Shown here: positions 25,071 through 36,184 of the stretch, in pieces
Numbering within the stretch: position 1 is the first letter of the stretch
How the letters are laid out: the number at the start of each line of letters is the position of its first letter
From: Trichaptum fuscoviolaceum
Lineage: Eukaryota > Basidiomycota > Agaricomycetes > Hymenochaetales > Trichaptaceae
Direction of reading: 5' to 3'
DNA: 64,000 nt
Assembly: GCA_910574455.1 (NCBI GenBank)
Contig: CAJSYZ010000007.1
Span: 558,001-622,000, forward strand
Notes under the pieces: model-generated
Database searches by the model: none
What the model was told of the DNA's origin: nothing
The model's input: only the letters and a program-made list of their open reading frames with translations
Translations under genes and position numbers: made by a program

Positions 25071-25332
25071 CCCTCCTTGACCCTCTGGTTTCGACTTTGC
25101 GTAACAGTGCAGTGTAATGCGGTGGAGGTCTGAACGCCGAGGCTGTTTAGGACAACGTAAGTTACGAAATTAGAGGCCGTTCAATACATTCACTGACATT
25201 TGAATAGGTGACTGTCTTGGTAAACAAGGGTCCACCATAAGCGAGATACGACGCGGGACTCATAAATGTGTATAGGGCGCGACCTTTCTCCGTAAGCCTT
25301 TAGTCTCTACACTTCCTCACCTCACCATTAAC
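25071..25332. other. Spacer and upstream region of the first paralogue
   Basis: No gene seen. The end (CTCACCATTAAC before the ATG) is a typical fungal start context. Confidence 0.5.
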
Positions 25333-26007
25333 ATGGAATCCATTACAGTAACGCGCAGTGTCTTGCAAGTTATGCCTGCCATTCGGATCCTACCCGGCGC
25401 GAATGATTACATTGCATACGCGTGTTTCGACGCGCTCATGGACGAGATCACGTTTTATCGATTTCGAAGGGCGTTCTACACGCAATCGGCCCATTGTCCG
25501 TGCAACGGACGCCATATCGTTATCATGTCGAGCGGAGAAGTCACTTTCCGTCAAATGGGATTACTTTACATGATAGTAAGTACATTATAGGAGTATATTG
25601 TATGCGACATTAACGCGTGATATACAGTGCATGGTCGACTCGCCATTGACATCAAACGAAACACTCTTTTCTCGCCAGCTTGCGCAGGTCAGACGCCAGC
25701 GTCTTGTGGCCGGTCTTGTTCGATTGTACCAATTGAACCCCACAGCGATACCCGGGGAATTACCGAACGCAGAAATGTTAGGGCGTCTCAACCATTTGCT
25801 TGCGTCGTTGGGGGGTCCTCCTGAACCCGACGGTACGCGCCCGAGTTGATGCCGCCGAATCCCCCTAACATTCTTATGGCGGAGAATACCGGAAGGGTCG
25901 GAGCTGAGACAAGTGCTTACGACGGCGACGTGAGCGACAATGAAAGTTGGACCTCACTTGACTATAATGAAGCCGAATCAGAATTCGATGATGATATGGC
26001 ACAGTAG
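25333..26007 (+). CDS. Unknown protein, first of a tandem paralogue pair in the KDZ element
   Basis: Exon 1 is 25333-25575 (81 codons) and exon 2 starts at 25628 after a GTAAGT...ACAG intron. Without further splicing the protein ends at 25849 (154 residues). An acidic tail in another frame (VSDNESWTSLDYNEAESEFD, stop 26005-26007) can be joined through a plausible intron, 25832 to about 25904, with GTACGC, CTAAC and GGAG. Visible features are ACFDALMDEITFYRFRRAF, a CxC pair (HCPCNGRH), SSGEVTFRQMG, and a helical ELPNAEMLGRLNHLLASL. The neighbour at 26,310 shares the whole pattern, including the intron position. I do not recognise the family. The acidic tail suggests a nuclear or chromatin-related protein, which is inference only. 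Confidence 0.65.
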
Positions 26008-26309
26008 ATGTTCGTAGACTAGCTTACTATTTTTTCACTTCAATTCTAATTGAATTTACTCGGATTTCTACTCTAGCTTGATACTTAATGTCCCGGGGAA
26101 TTTTTTGCGATGGGTACGTTGCTACGGATCTCTACTCAATTATTTTCTGAAATTCCCAAATCAACTCTTTAGTCACCTAGCAAGTGCCCGACCCTGGACA
26201 AGGCAAATGAATAGAGGTAAGCCATAATACAAATGGCACGACAGATCGCTTTGCTCACCCTCCCCTCTATCCTTTTTTTTTGCTGCCGTCTCGTCTGAAT
26301 CTCTGGACT
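26008..26309. other. Spacer between the two paralogues
   Basis: About 300 bp of A+T-rich sequence with a pyrimidine-rich run (CCTTTTTTTTTG) before the second paralogue. No gene is seen. Confidence 0.55.
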
Positions 26310-27300
26310 ATGCGTGTGGGTGCTATACGACTTCAGCGCCGCGGGCTACAGCTTTTGCCTGAGGTGAGCTTCACGGGCGAAGGACGCAGTATAGAGATCG
26401 CAATGGCTGCGTTCGATGCGGTCGAGCCCATACTTGACCTACTCCGTCGTTCGTTCGAACGTGAGGTCGCCGAATGTACTTGTGACAACGGTTCACACAG
26501 CCTCATTGTGTCAGTCGGCGCCATCCGCTTCGCCAACTTGGGTATCATATACTTTGTAGTAAGTTCTGATTGACTATGTGACGGAAGCGAAAGATCTGAC
26601 TTCGTCGACGTATAGTGTGATTCCAAGCCTGCGACAGAGGCAAAACCCTTTCAATTCCAGCTTCTCCAACAAGAGCGTCGCGAACTTATTTCGAAGCTCG
26701 TATTGATTTACGCAGGCAATCCGAAACAGGTGGACGGGGAGGTGTCCAGCGCCGAAATGCTGCGAAGTCTCAATGACTTGATGGATTCGTTGCCTAGCGC
26801 AGCGGCGACATCACCACTGCCTTTCCCTCCTTGCCGCCAGCCTCCGACTTTGACCCCATTGTCTTCTCCGCCCCATTCTGATGATGAAGATAGCTCAGAC
26901 GATGGCTTTGATGATGTGTGTCTCCGACTTCATTGTCAGCGACGTCAGCATCACGACAAGCGACGACGACTACTATCCGGCACTCAATGTGTACGAGTCA
27001 GGCAGCGAAAGTCTATCCACCAGCGATACAGACGACGATGGCGAGTCTGATTCAGATATGGAGGGTGACTCGATGTCAGAGATCAACGAAGCGGCTATGT
27101 CAGCTGAAGAGATGGACAAGGTGGAGGGAGCTCTAGGGACGAAGAAGGCAGAGACATCATCCATTGCTGTCTCCGTTGACGATGGTACGAAGGTCGAGTC
27201 GGATGAGGACAGTATGATATCTTTGACGGACTCGGACGTCGAAGCTAATCCGTATGTCGGGCTTGGTGATTGCGCTGAGCACCCAATAACCCTTGATTGA
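26310..27300 (+). CDS. Unknown protein, second of the paralogue pair, with acidic tail
   Basis: Exon 1 is 26310-26558 (83 codons) and exon 2 starts at 26616, with the intron at the same place as in the first paralogue (after IIYFV, before C). Shared features are LLPEVSFTGEGR, a helix ending DLLRRSFEREV, the CxC pair (ECTCDNGSH), and the helical VSSAEMLRSLNDLMDSL. A proline-rich linker leads to a strongly acidic serine/aspartate tail (SDDDYYPALNVYESGSESLS and on), ending at 27300. The tail is in a different frame from the first part. The switch occurs near 26,910-26,945, where I see no convincing intron, so either an indel or an unseen splice is needed. No known family is recognised. It lies between the Spt5-like gene and the gene at 28,449. 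Confidence 0.6.
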
Positions 27301-28448
27301 CATTCATGTCATGCAATGCACTTCAGTTTCTCTCGATGAATTACACTCTTCCGTTACTGTACTTCCCTCGTGTAATACGCCGTCTTCGATCCTTTCCCAA
27401 AAATTTCTTCCACTTTTCTCGATTTTCGGCACCATTTCCTGTAATTAGTAACTACCCTTAATGCAGTGCTGTCAAATCTTTCAATTAGTTGTGATGAATG
27501 ATCGCCAAAGAGTAATTCGAAACTCGCAATAGAGTTAAAAAATCCGGGGCAAGAAGTCACCGGGATCTATCCAGTACCTTATTGAGTAAAGTCGTCTACG
27601 TCTATCTCTTTGACCGCACACTAAAAATATTTATCCTGTCAGGTACACGATGTACATGAATGTATTCTGAAACCATTGGGTGAGTGAATTTGAATTTCGG
27701 GTACTTTTGTGACACTAATTCGCTCCGTAAAAAAGAATAAAAATGATTCTTTCTTCACTATCAAACAATGGGACCTAAGTCTTGCCACCTTGCCACATGT
27801 CTTCGTCTATGTCAGACGAAGTAGAAGGCGAAAATGTAAGCTGTTCATGACAATGGTCTAACATTGCGCAACTAACTCCAATTCTATTCTTTATGCTTCC
27901 GATGCAATGCTGTGCACGCCAAGTTAGTTCCTGAATGCTAAAGCAATCGCATGCAAGCTAAATTAGTGGAAAAAAAGAGAATCCGATGAGCTAGGGAAGC
28001 TAGTCGAGAGACGACTGGCAGCGCTTACTGGCAGATTAGGTGACGAAGGCAAGGTGTCCGATGAGCTTGATACTATAGGGTAATTCATTCGTATTTTTTC
28101 CCTCTCAACCACGATTTATCTAGAATATAGTGATAGCGCTTACTGGCATGTTGTGTGACGAAGGCGAGGGGTCCGATGAGCTTGAATCCTTGGCTAAGTC
28201 ATTTGGTTTTTTTCTTCTTAACTACAATTCAATATTTGGGTAATTACAGATGACTGGCGCGTCTGAAGCCATCGCGGGCGCGTATGCCTGTGTACGAGGT
28301 TCTACCGGGACTGGGGCCGATAGACGGAAGGTTGGGGGATTCGAGATATTTAAAAGTCGTAAGTAGAGCAGCCTGTCCTCCATCTCCGCCCCCCCACCCC
28401 ACCCCCTTTTTTGTTTCTTCTTGTCTTCGCGCGATTCACCTGTCCACC
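27301..28448. other. Intergenic region inside the KDZ element
   Basis: Mostly A+T-rich sequence. It contains an imperfect direct repeat: GCGCTTACTGGCA...GTGTCCGATGAGCTTGA at about 28,020-28,070 and again at about 28,136-28,185, offset about 116 bp. The rest is upstream sequence of the next gene. Confidence 0.55.
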
Positions 28449-29475
28449 ATGCTTTTGCGCGCTAGATCCCCTCTGCATGGCTCGCCGAAGGCGCGTCCGG
28501 CCCCTCTCCGACCTCTCCAGACTGGGCGCCCAGTGATGTGCTTTACTGGCCCGCAGGTTGATTTCCTGCAGTCGATGGTGCCTACGTTCCTAGCGCTCCC
28601 AACGCGCAGGAAAAATACCCTTCGCCGCACGTTCTTTGCCACGGCGCTGACCGAATTTGTGATTCGATTTGCAGACGATTTGGGCCCATCGTACAACGTG
28701 AGCGAGCTGACGCAGGTGAGTTGTCTTCGTCAATTCATCTCCTTTAACTGACATGACTTTTTTGCCAGCGTCTCAACCGCTACTTCTGGAACCAGGCAAT
28801 GTCGGATGCGCGACGGAAGACGAAGCTTGCGCGCCGCGGCATATTCACGACATCGACCGACTCCCTGGGCATCGATGTGAACAGCGCGGACGCAGCAGTC
28901 CTGGCCGAGCTATTCGGTAGAGCACCGAAACCCACGAAGGCGACACCGTTCGCCGTTTTCTGTGTCGATTATCAAGACGAAATTGCCGAGGTACTCGCAG
29001 TCCGCATGGAGGACATCGGCGACCCCTCGAAGACTGCTAGCGAGCGCCAACGTATTCGATCTGATATGTTTAATAGATTGTCCGACGAAAAGCGCAAGGA
29101 GTACGAAGTGGAGGCTGCAGCGATAAATACTGAGAACAAGGCATTTTTCGACGACCATGTTCCTGATCAAGTGATCTTCGAGTACGTACTCTCATATTCG
29201 TTGATACTGTATGCTAACAATACTTAATAGAAACCAGACTCACCTGACGGATGTCTTGCAAAAGATTGCCGTCGCCTTGTTGGGCCGAGGTAGATCAAAA
29301 GTCGGCGAGGGGATGATTCACTTGCAATATGCACTGAAGGGCCCTACTGGACCTATTGTCCACAGGTAAGCTGTCTGTTTCGTTGTCGCTTCAGCTACTG
29401 ACACAAGCATATAGTTTGGCAGTCAGTACTGTTGAGGCCGAGTATACCACCTCAAGTGTATTCAAGCTGCACAAC
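28449..29475 (+). pseudogene. Unknown gene with basic tail, 5' part, split by a retrotransposon
   Basis: Exons are 28449-28715, 28769-29181, 29231-29365 and an exon starting near 29,414 that is cut at 29475 by the LTR. The protein begins MLLRARSPLHG and contains CFTGPQVDFLQSMVPTFLAL, RRTFFATALTEFVIRF, RYFWNQAMSDARRK and LNRLSDEKRKEYE-like helices. The reading continues after the element at 36185, and the frame is kept if the element and one 5-bp duplication are ignored. So the gene was open here when the element arrived. Proteins with such a helical N-terminus are common in mushroom genomes, but I know no proven function. It is probably a DNA-associated protein, given the basic C-terminus described in the 3' part. 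Confidence 0.65.
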
Positions 29476-30293
29476 TGTTACGACCGTCGGGAATTGTAGC
29501 GGGAAACAGTTTCGGGAAACTGGAATTCGCGACAAGAACACGCGTTCGGGAATCTGGATTCGCGACTGGGAACGAGCGTGGGAATTCAGGCGGGAAACGC
29601 GCGGGATTCTATCCAGGCGCGTCGCGGGATTCTCAAGGCCAGCTAGGACTCTTCACTGCTTTGAACGTCAAGTAAGCGGATCCCTAAGGAAGCACTCCAC
29701 AAGTAAGTATTGCGCAACTAACTACACAGGAGAAAAGAGAGAGATCGCACCTAAGGAAGCACTCCACAAGAGGTCAAAAGTGGGGTGCTCCTTACGATGC
29801 CTACAGCTATTTATCTACTTCGTAAAGACTGTATAGTTAATCTACGCTAAGTGTCCTTGCGCAATGCGCACCTATCTACTACAAACGATACATGCTACGA
29901 CCGCACTGCTAGGCATGTCTATCCCGTCTCTCCAGATGGCTACGGCCTGTCCGTGGACGTCAGCGTCCGGTCCGGGGCCGCGACTAGCCAGACTAGGTAT
30001 GCCAGACTGTTGCAGGTCGTCACCTTGAGGTACTAACGGATTAATGAGCGTATGTTGATAAGTGAATGTACGTGTGCCGTGGCGGGTCGTCGTAAATGAG
30101 TGTGTGTATGCGTGCATGGTTGCCGGGACGGTGGTGCGGGATAAGTCACGTGAGCATGGGATCGTGCGATTCGGGAATGAGGTTTCGCGCGGGGAATCCA
30201 ATGGCGGGATTCTCCCCTCGGGTTTGTCTGCTCATGTCGGGATCCTTGGCGGGAAAGTGCGGGAAATGAGAAAAGGAGCCCGGGATCTCGACA
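29476..30293 (-). repeat. 3' LTR of the chromovirus
   Basis: 818 bp, starting TGTTACGACC and ending TCTCGACA on the plus strand. It appears identical to the LTR at 35362-36179. Confidence 0.95.
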
Positions 30294-30538
30294 TTACCCC
30301 CCTCCAAAGGCGCAACTCCGGGGCGCCAAGCTTGAATCTTGCTCAGGTCACAGAGCTCGATAGCGTTGACTTCTCGAGGGGCGTCCGGGTGTTTTCGATA
30401 GAAACTGCGAATTTTAGCCTTTGCATTACCCATATCCTTTGCGGGAATCCATGTATCTTCCGCGCTCGAATATCCCTTCCATCGTACCAAATATTCAAAT
30501 CTCCGTCTAAACCGTCTAGCATCCAGAACCTCTTCCAC
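30146..30538 (-). pseudogene. Chromodomain part of the chromovirus pol polyprotein
   Basis: The minus-strand frame contains FEYLVRWKGYSSAEDTWIPA, a standard chromodomain core, followed by a helix with IRSFYRKHPD. In chromoviruses this domain sits at the integrase C-terminus and directs insertion toward chromatin marks. It is out of frame with the rest of pol because of a one-base deletion near 30,644. The frame runs into the 3' LTR. Confidence 0.85.
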
Positions 30539-30558
30539 CTCGTACTCCAGATCTCCTT

Positions 30559-32970
30559 CTACTTCGACTGGGGGCGGCGGGGGTTGCGTTCGACCGGGAA
30601 TGTCGTCTTCGTGGTATGGCGAGAGCAGCGATACGTGAAATACGGGTGAATCTTCAGCGACGCGGGGAGTTCGAGTTCGTAGGTGAGGTCACTTAGCTTT
30701 GCCTTCACTTTATACGGCCCTAGTCGTTTCGGTAATAATTTGCGCGCTCCTGGTCGCCGAACGTTCGTCGCCTCAAGCCATACTTTATCCCCGACTGCGT
30801 ACTGCGGGGCCTCGTTCCTGGCCTGATCGTAGTGCTGCTTCATGCGCTCTGCCGCAACCTCCAAAGCCGCTCTTGCCTCTTCCTGTGCCTGCTGAAGCTC
30901 CTGTAGTCGTGCGTCCGCGGCGGGGACCGTGGACAGGCCGTCGCTCGGGGCAATCGTGAATTCGGGATTGTAGCCGTAGACAAGCGCGAACGGGGATTGT
31001 CGTGTTGCCGCGTGCGCTTTCGTGTTGTGCGCGAATTCTGCCATTGGGAGTAATCCTGCCCAGTTTTCTTGTCGTGTATCTATGAAAGCCCGTAAATATT
31101 GTTCCAGCTCTTGGTTTACCCTTTCGGTTTGCCCATCCGTCTGCGGGTGATATGCAGTCGACGTGGTACCCTTGATACCGAGTCGGGAAAAAAGGGCTTT
31201 CATGAACTGCGCGACAAACTGTGGTCCTCGGTCGGATATGATCTGGCGGGGGGTTCCGTGCAGCTTCCAGACGTGCTGCAGGAATAGTTCCGCAGTTTCC
31301 GGTGCATCAATGTCAGACGTGGTCGGGATAAAATGTGCTTGCTTGGTGAGACGGTCGACCACTACGAAAATTGCGTCGTAATCCTCAGATCGGGGGAGCT
31401 GGGTGATGAAATCGCACGAAATCGCCTGCCAGGGGCCCTGCGGGATTTCGTTCGGTTGCAGGAGTCCTACCGGGCGTTGGGATCGGTTCTTCGTGCGTGC
31501 GCAGGTATCGCATCCCGAAACGTATCGTTCTACGAAGTTAGACATCCCGGGCCACCAGTAGTTGCGGCTTACCATCTCAAACGTTTTCCAACGTCCAGGA
31601 TGTCCGGCGGGGAGACTGTCGTGGTAAGTCTTCACCACATCCCGGCGAATGGTCTCGTCTTTCGGGACGTAAACCTTACCCTGGTACAGGATGAGGCCTT
31701 CCTCGGTGCTCCAGTCCTCAAGTTCCTTGGTCAGGACTCGAGGCGCCTTGGACTTGACCAGCTCGATCGCGTCCACCAGTTCGTCTTCATATTGATCTGA
31801 CTTACGAATGCGTCGTAGGAGGGCCTGATCCCCGTGTACCTGCGTCATTCCCCGACGAATTGCCTTTAGTCGAAACATTTCGGGGGTCAAGAGGGTCCGT
31901 CCCGTGTTGTCTTCGCCTTCTGGTTGAAGATCGACGCGTCGTGACATGGCGTCGGGTTTGCCCCCGAGTCGCCCTGGGCGATGGCGAATCGTAAAATCGA
32001 AGCGGGTGAGGAACAGACTCCACCGGGCTTGGCGTCGCGTCAGCATTCGGGATTCAGAGAAATATAGCAGATTCTTGTGGTCAGACACGATATCGAGTTT
32101 ATGACTCGCACCTTCGAGATAATGTCGCCACTCGTCAAGAGCTCTAATAATCGCGAGTAGCTCCTTGTCATAAATCTCGTAGTTGCGTTCCGCATCGTTG
32201 AGGGATTTCGAGAAAAAGGCGACCGGATGTATCAGCCCGTCGTCGCCTTCCTGGGACAAGACCGCGCCGGTCGCGAAATCAGAGGCGTCGCATTCCACGA
32301 TGAATTGTCGCGACATGTCTGGCATCATCAGGACGGGGGCGGTCGTGAACATGCGCTTGAGATAGTCGAAAGCGAACTGCTGGTTTTCTGTCCAGGCCCA
32401 GCGAACGTCCTTCTTCAGCAGCGTCGTGAGCGGTTTGACGATGTGCGAGAAATCCCGAATGAAGCGTCGATAGAAATTTGCGAACCCGAGGAAGGCTTGA
32501 ATGTCTTTCACCTTTTTCGGGGTAGGCCAGTCGAGGACCGCCTGTACCTTGGCGGGATCCATCGCCACCTTTCCCTGCGAAATAATCATCCCGAGATACT
32601 CGACGGAAGTCTGTTTGAATTTGCACTTTTCGGGTTTACAGAACAAGTCGTTTTCGCGCAGCCGCTTAAGGACTTCCCGTACGTGTTCCTCGTGCTGCGA
32701 TTCATCTTCGGAAAAGATTAGCAAGTCGTCAAGATAGATGATCACGTATACTCCAATGAGATCTTTGAAGATATCGTTCATCATATGCTGGAAGGTCGCC
32801 GGGGCATTCGTGAGCCCGAATGTCATCACCGTTGGTTCGAAATGTCCTGCCTGAGTCCGAAATGCGGCCTTCCACTCGTCGCCTTGCTTCAGTCGCACGT
32901 TGTGGTAGCCCCATCGCAAATCTAACGTCGTGAAAACCTTCGCCTTTTGCAGTGCGTCTACGAGTTCCAT
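30559..32970 (-). pseudogene. Chromovirus pol: reverse transcriptase, RNase H, integrase
   Basis: A continuous 803-residue frame. Reverse transcriptase shows FGLTNAPATFQ and the active site YLDDLLIF. RNase H starts at FIVECDASDFATGAVLS. Integrase has its zinc-binding segment (HPGRWKTFEMVSRNYWWPGM, then CDTCARTKN) and the DDE catalytic core (ISCDFITQLP, ISDRGPQF, HPQTDGQTERVNQEL). The frame is cut off from the protease and fingers region by a one-base deletion near 33,026, and from the chromodomain by another near 30,644. The first methionine is therefore not a true start. Confidence 0.92.
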
Positions 32971-33011
32971 CGTGAGGGGAAGCGGGTATCGATTCTTGAC
33001 CGTGATATCGT

Positions 33012-34331
33012 TCAGTCGTCGGTAACGACTACCATGCGCAAGGTTCCGTCCTTTTTCTTGATAAAGAAGACGGGAGCCGCTGCAGGGGATTTCGAAGGTC
33101 GTATGTACCCTTTGCGCAGGTTTTCGTCAACGAATTCGCGAAGGGCGTCGCGTTCGGCCGGGGCCAACGGATAGATTTTGCTGTACGGGGGAACCTTCCC
33201 GGGTTCTAAATCTATGGCGTGATCATACGGCTTGCGCAGTGGAAGCCTTTCGGATTCAACTTTCGAGAAAACGTCGGCAAACTCACGAAATTCGGGGGGA
33301 ACTAGTTCCTCGAAGGTTTTCTCGCCTTCCTTCACTGCTGACTTCTCAGCGATGGCCTGGGAGTGGGTGTACGAGGCGGCAATTTTGTACGCGAAATGGT
33401 CGTCCGTCGTGACGAAGTAGGATTCAGCGTCGTGGTACTGGTCCCAATATTTTTCTGAGTACCGAAATCCTGGTGGGACAGCTTCCCATTCGGCCTGGGT
33501 CCTGTCGGGCCCCCAGGGGGTCTCGACTTCTTCTGCTACGGCGAGGCGGGGAAGCGGGACCAGGCGTTGCTGGTTGTCACACTGAGGCGGGCAGCGGTTG
33601 AGATCGACCACATCGTTGGTCCAGTCAATGGTTGGGTTATGGTGCCGCAACCAGTCGATCCCCATGATAATATCGTCGTCGCCAATATCCGCGACGGCCA
33701 TGGTCAACTGTTCTAAGTGTCCCTTCATCTCGACGTGGAGGACTACTTCCTTGGTGATGCGTCCAATCGCGTTCGGGGAATTGTCCGCGTTGCGCAAAAG
33801 TATTGGGATTACCAAGTCCCGGGTCTGGAGTCCGTGTCGCGAAACGTAGCGGGAATTTATGAAAGTTCCCGACGCACCGCTGTCTAACATTACTGTGGCT
33901 AAGGCATCCGTTTTTCCGTCGCTAACCTGTACCGGGAACTTCAAATGTCGTCTAAGACGACGGTCTATTGTAGAGATGGTTAAATACAAGGGACCATTAT
34001 TAAGAGAGTTCTTCGGCCACAAGGGCGGTTGGGTCGTATAGGGCGCGACTGAGCAATACGACCCTACTGAAAATCCGCTGGGGGCGGGGCTTCGGGATTG
34101 TGAACGTTCTTGGCGGCGGGCGTCATGGCGGCGAATGCGTTCTGTAGCACGGACTGCTGCACATTCTGGACGTACTGTTCCGCCATACGTTTGAGCGTTT
34201 CTTCGAACGACTGGAGCGCGGGGGGCGATGGGCTCGACGGGGACGCGGATTTCGTAGCCTTTAGGTTTCGGGATGGCGGTCGCGTTGGGCAATCGCTCAC
34301 CAAATGGTCTTTCTCTCCGCAGTAGTAGCAT
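33012..34331 (-). pseudogene. Chromovirus protease and start of reverse transcriptase
   Basis: The minus-strand frame contains the retroviral-type aspartic protease (VMLDSGASGTFINSRYV, then DDDIIMGIDWL) and the first part of the reverse transcriptase (APVFFIKKKDGTLRMV). It ends early at a frameshift at about 33,026. It overlaps the end of gag in another frame, as usual where pol is made by frameshifting. Confidence 0.85.
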
Positions 34332-35272
34332 AGTCCCTTACTCCTGCGCTCCCGGCGCACCCTGTCAATCTCCATTGCGTTGGGATCCTTCGTCGAGCTT
34401 GCGCCCGCAGTCGGGATCGTACGCGGAGCTGAACTAGTGGTGCCGGGATTGCTTCGGGGCGTAGCCGCTGGCTTTGATACTGGTCCCTAGGCGTGTGCGA
34501 GCCTTAGCTTCTCGTCCGTCTCGGAAACCCAATTGACGTAGGCATCGAATTTCATATCCTTCGCCTCTGTGCTGGCGATGTGCTGGCGAACCTGGTCTTT
34601 GAGTCCCTTCCGGAACATGTCGAGGTAGATGACATCCGTCGTTGCGTCCTTGGGCCACCCGGTGAGGGCTTGGAGGGCACGGAATTGCGACGCAAACTCG
34701 GCGACCGTTCCTGTCTGGCGTAGGCGCATCAGCTTGTCGGCTGCGGCTTTGTCTGCATCGATTTCCCCGTAAGAGGCGCGAAGGGCGGTGAACAGGGCCT
34801 CCAGGCTGGCGGCTTCTGGCGGTGTCGGGATGTCCTGGAGTCGATCTAGAATGGGTCGTGCCCAGTCTTGCGCCGGCCCCCGCAGTAGCATCAGAGCGAA
34901 TGCGACCTTGCGGGTTTCGTCTAGTCCCGGATGTTGTCCGAACAGGTAGAGCTTAATCTGGTGAATCCAGTTCTCCAGCTTGGCTCGTTCGCCTTCGAAG
35001 GTGTCGGGAAGTTTCATCTTGAGCCCTGCTCCACCCCCAGACAGGGAGGCGGGCTGGCTCGCGATTTGGGCTTCTAACGCCCGGTTGGCGTGCTTGAGCT
35101 GGGCGACTGTGTTCTGAACCTGATTGTGTTCGTTGACTAGCTTGGAGTAGCGTTTTTCGAGGGTGTCGAGGCGATCAAGGATGGGCTGGAGTTTGTCTTC
35201 CTCCATTGAGGAGCTCGGGGACGGGAAAGCGAAGGTATCTGCGAGTCCTCCCCATTCCTGGTGGGACGACAT
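34064..35272 (-). pseudogene. Chromovirus gag with an in-frame stop
   Basis: The frame opens at MSSHQEWGGLAD, with a coiled-coil region and the capsid-like segment (TFEGERAKLENWIHQIKLYL). It continues through to a CCHC zinc knuckle (CYYCGEKDHLVSDC). A TAG at 34487-34489 divides the capsid part from the knuckle in the same frame. It could be a real lesion or an unusual readthrough site; I favour a lesion. Confidence 0.85.
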
Positions 35273-35361
35273 CGCTGGTCGGCGGTACGGGTGCGGGGGT
35301 AGAAGTAAAGAGCGTGAGGGTGTCGAGTCCGAGCGGCGGTGAGCCAGGACTTTTGACCTAA

Positions 35362-36179
35362 TGTTACGACCGTCGGGAATTGTAGCGGGAAACAGTTTCG
35401 GGAAACTGGAATTCGCGACAAGAACACGCGTTCGGGAATCTGGATTCGCGACTGGGAACGAGCGTGGGAATTCAGGCGGGAAACGCGCGGGATTCTATCC
35501 AGGCGCGTCGCGGGATTCTCAAGGCCAGCTAGGACTCTTCACTGCTTTGAACGTCAAGTAAGCGGATCCCTAAGGAAGCACTCCACAAGTAAGTATTGCG
35601 CAACTAACTACACAGGAGAAAAGAGAGAGATCGCACCTAAGGAAGCACTCCACAAGAGGTCAAAAGTGGGGTGCTCCTTACGATGCCTACAGCTATTTAT
35701 CTACTTCGTAAAGACTGTATAGTTAATCTACGCTAAGTGTCCTTGCGCAATGCGCACCTATCTACTACAAACGATACATGCTACGACCGCACTGCTAGGC
35801 ATGTCTATCCCGTCTCTCCAGATGGCTACGGCCTGTCCGTGGACGTCAGCGTCCGGTCCGGGGCCGCGACTAGCCAGACTAGGTATGCCAGACTGTTGCA
35901 GGTCGTCACCTTGAGGTACTAACGGATTAATGAGCGTATGTTGATAAGTGAATGTACGTGTGCCGTGGCGGGTCGTCGTAAATGAGTGTGTGTATGCGTG
36001 CATGGTTGCCGGGACGGTGGTGCGGGATAAGTCACGTGAGCATGGGATCGTGCGATTCGGGAATGAGGTTTCGCGCGGGGAATCCAATGGCGGGATTCTC
36101 CCCTCGGGTTTGTCTGCTCATGTCGGGATCCTTGGCGGGAAAGTGCGGGAAATGAGAAAAGGAGCCCGGGATCTCGACA
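35362..36179 (-). repeat. 5' LTR of the chromovirus
   Basis: 818 bp, same sequence as 29476-30293. The leader next to it on the element's sense strand (TTAGGTCAAAAGTCC) is not an obvious tRNA-complementary primer site. Confidence 0.95.
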
Positions 36180-36184
36180 ACAAC

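Larger units (their letters stand above)
29476..36179 (-). mobile_element. Ty3/gypsy chromovirus, full length, with broken reading frames
   Basis: A 6,704-bp element bounded by two 818-bp LTRs (29476-30293 and 35362-36179) that I could not tell apart by eye. A 5-bp duplication ACAAC flanks it (29471-29475 and 36180-36184). Transcription runs on the minus strand: gag, protease, reverse transcriptase, RNase H, integrase, chromodomain. A purine tract (GGAGGGGGG on the minus strand) lies next to the 3' LTR at about 30,296-30,310. It has three visible lesions: a TAG in gag (34487-34489), a one-base deletion in reverse transcriptase (about 33,026) and one before the chromodomain (about 30,644). It is nested in a gene inside the KDZ element. 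Confidence 0.95.

Noticed and set aside
24767..25133. Repeat-bearing open frames on both strands
   Set aside because: They stay open in several frames only because the 51-bp unit is divisible by three; no splice or start evidence favours any one.
29851..30201. Short open frames inside the LTRs (also 35,737-36,260)
   Set aside because: They lie in noncoding LTR sequence and are duplicated only because the LTRs are.
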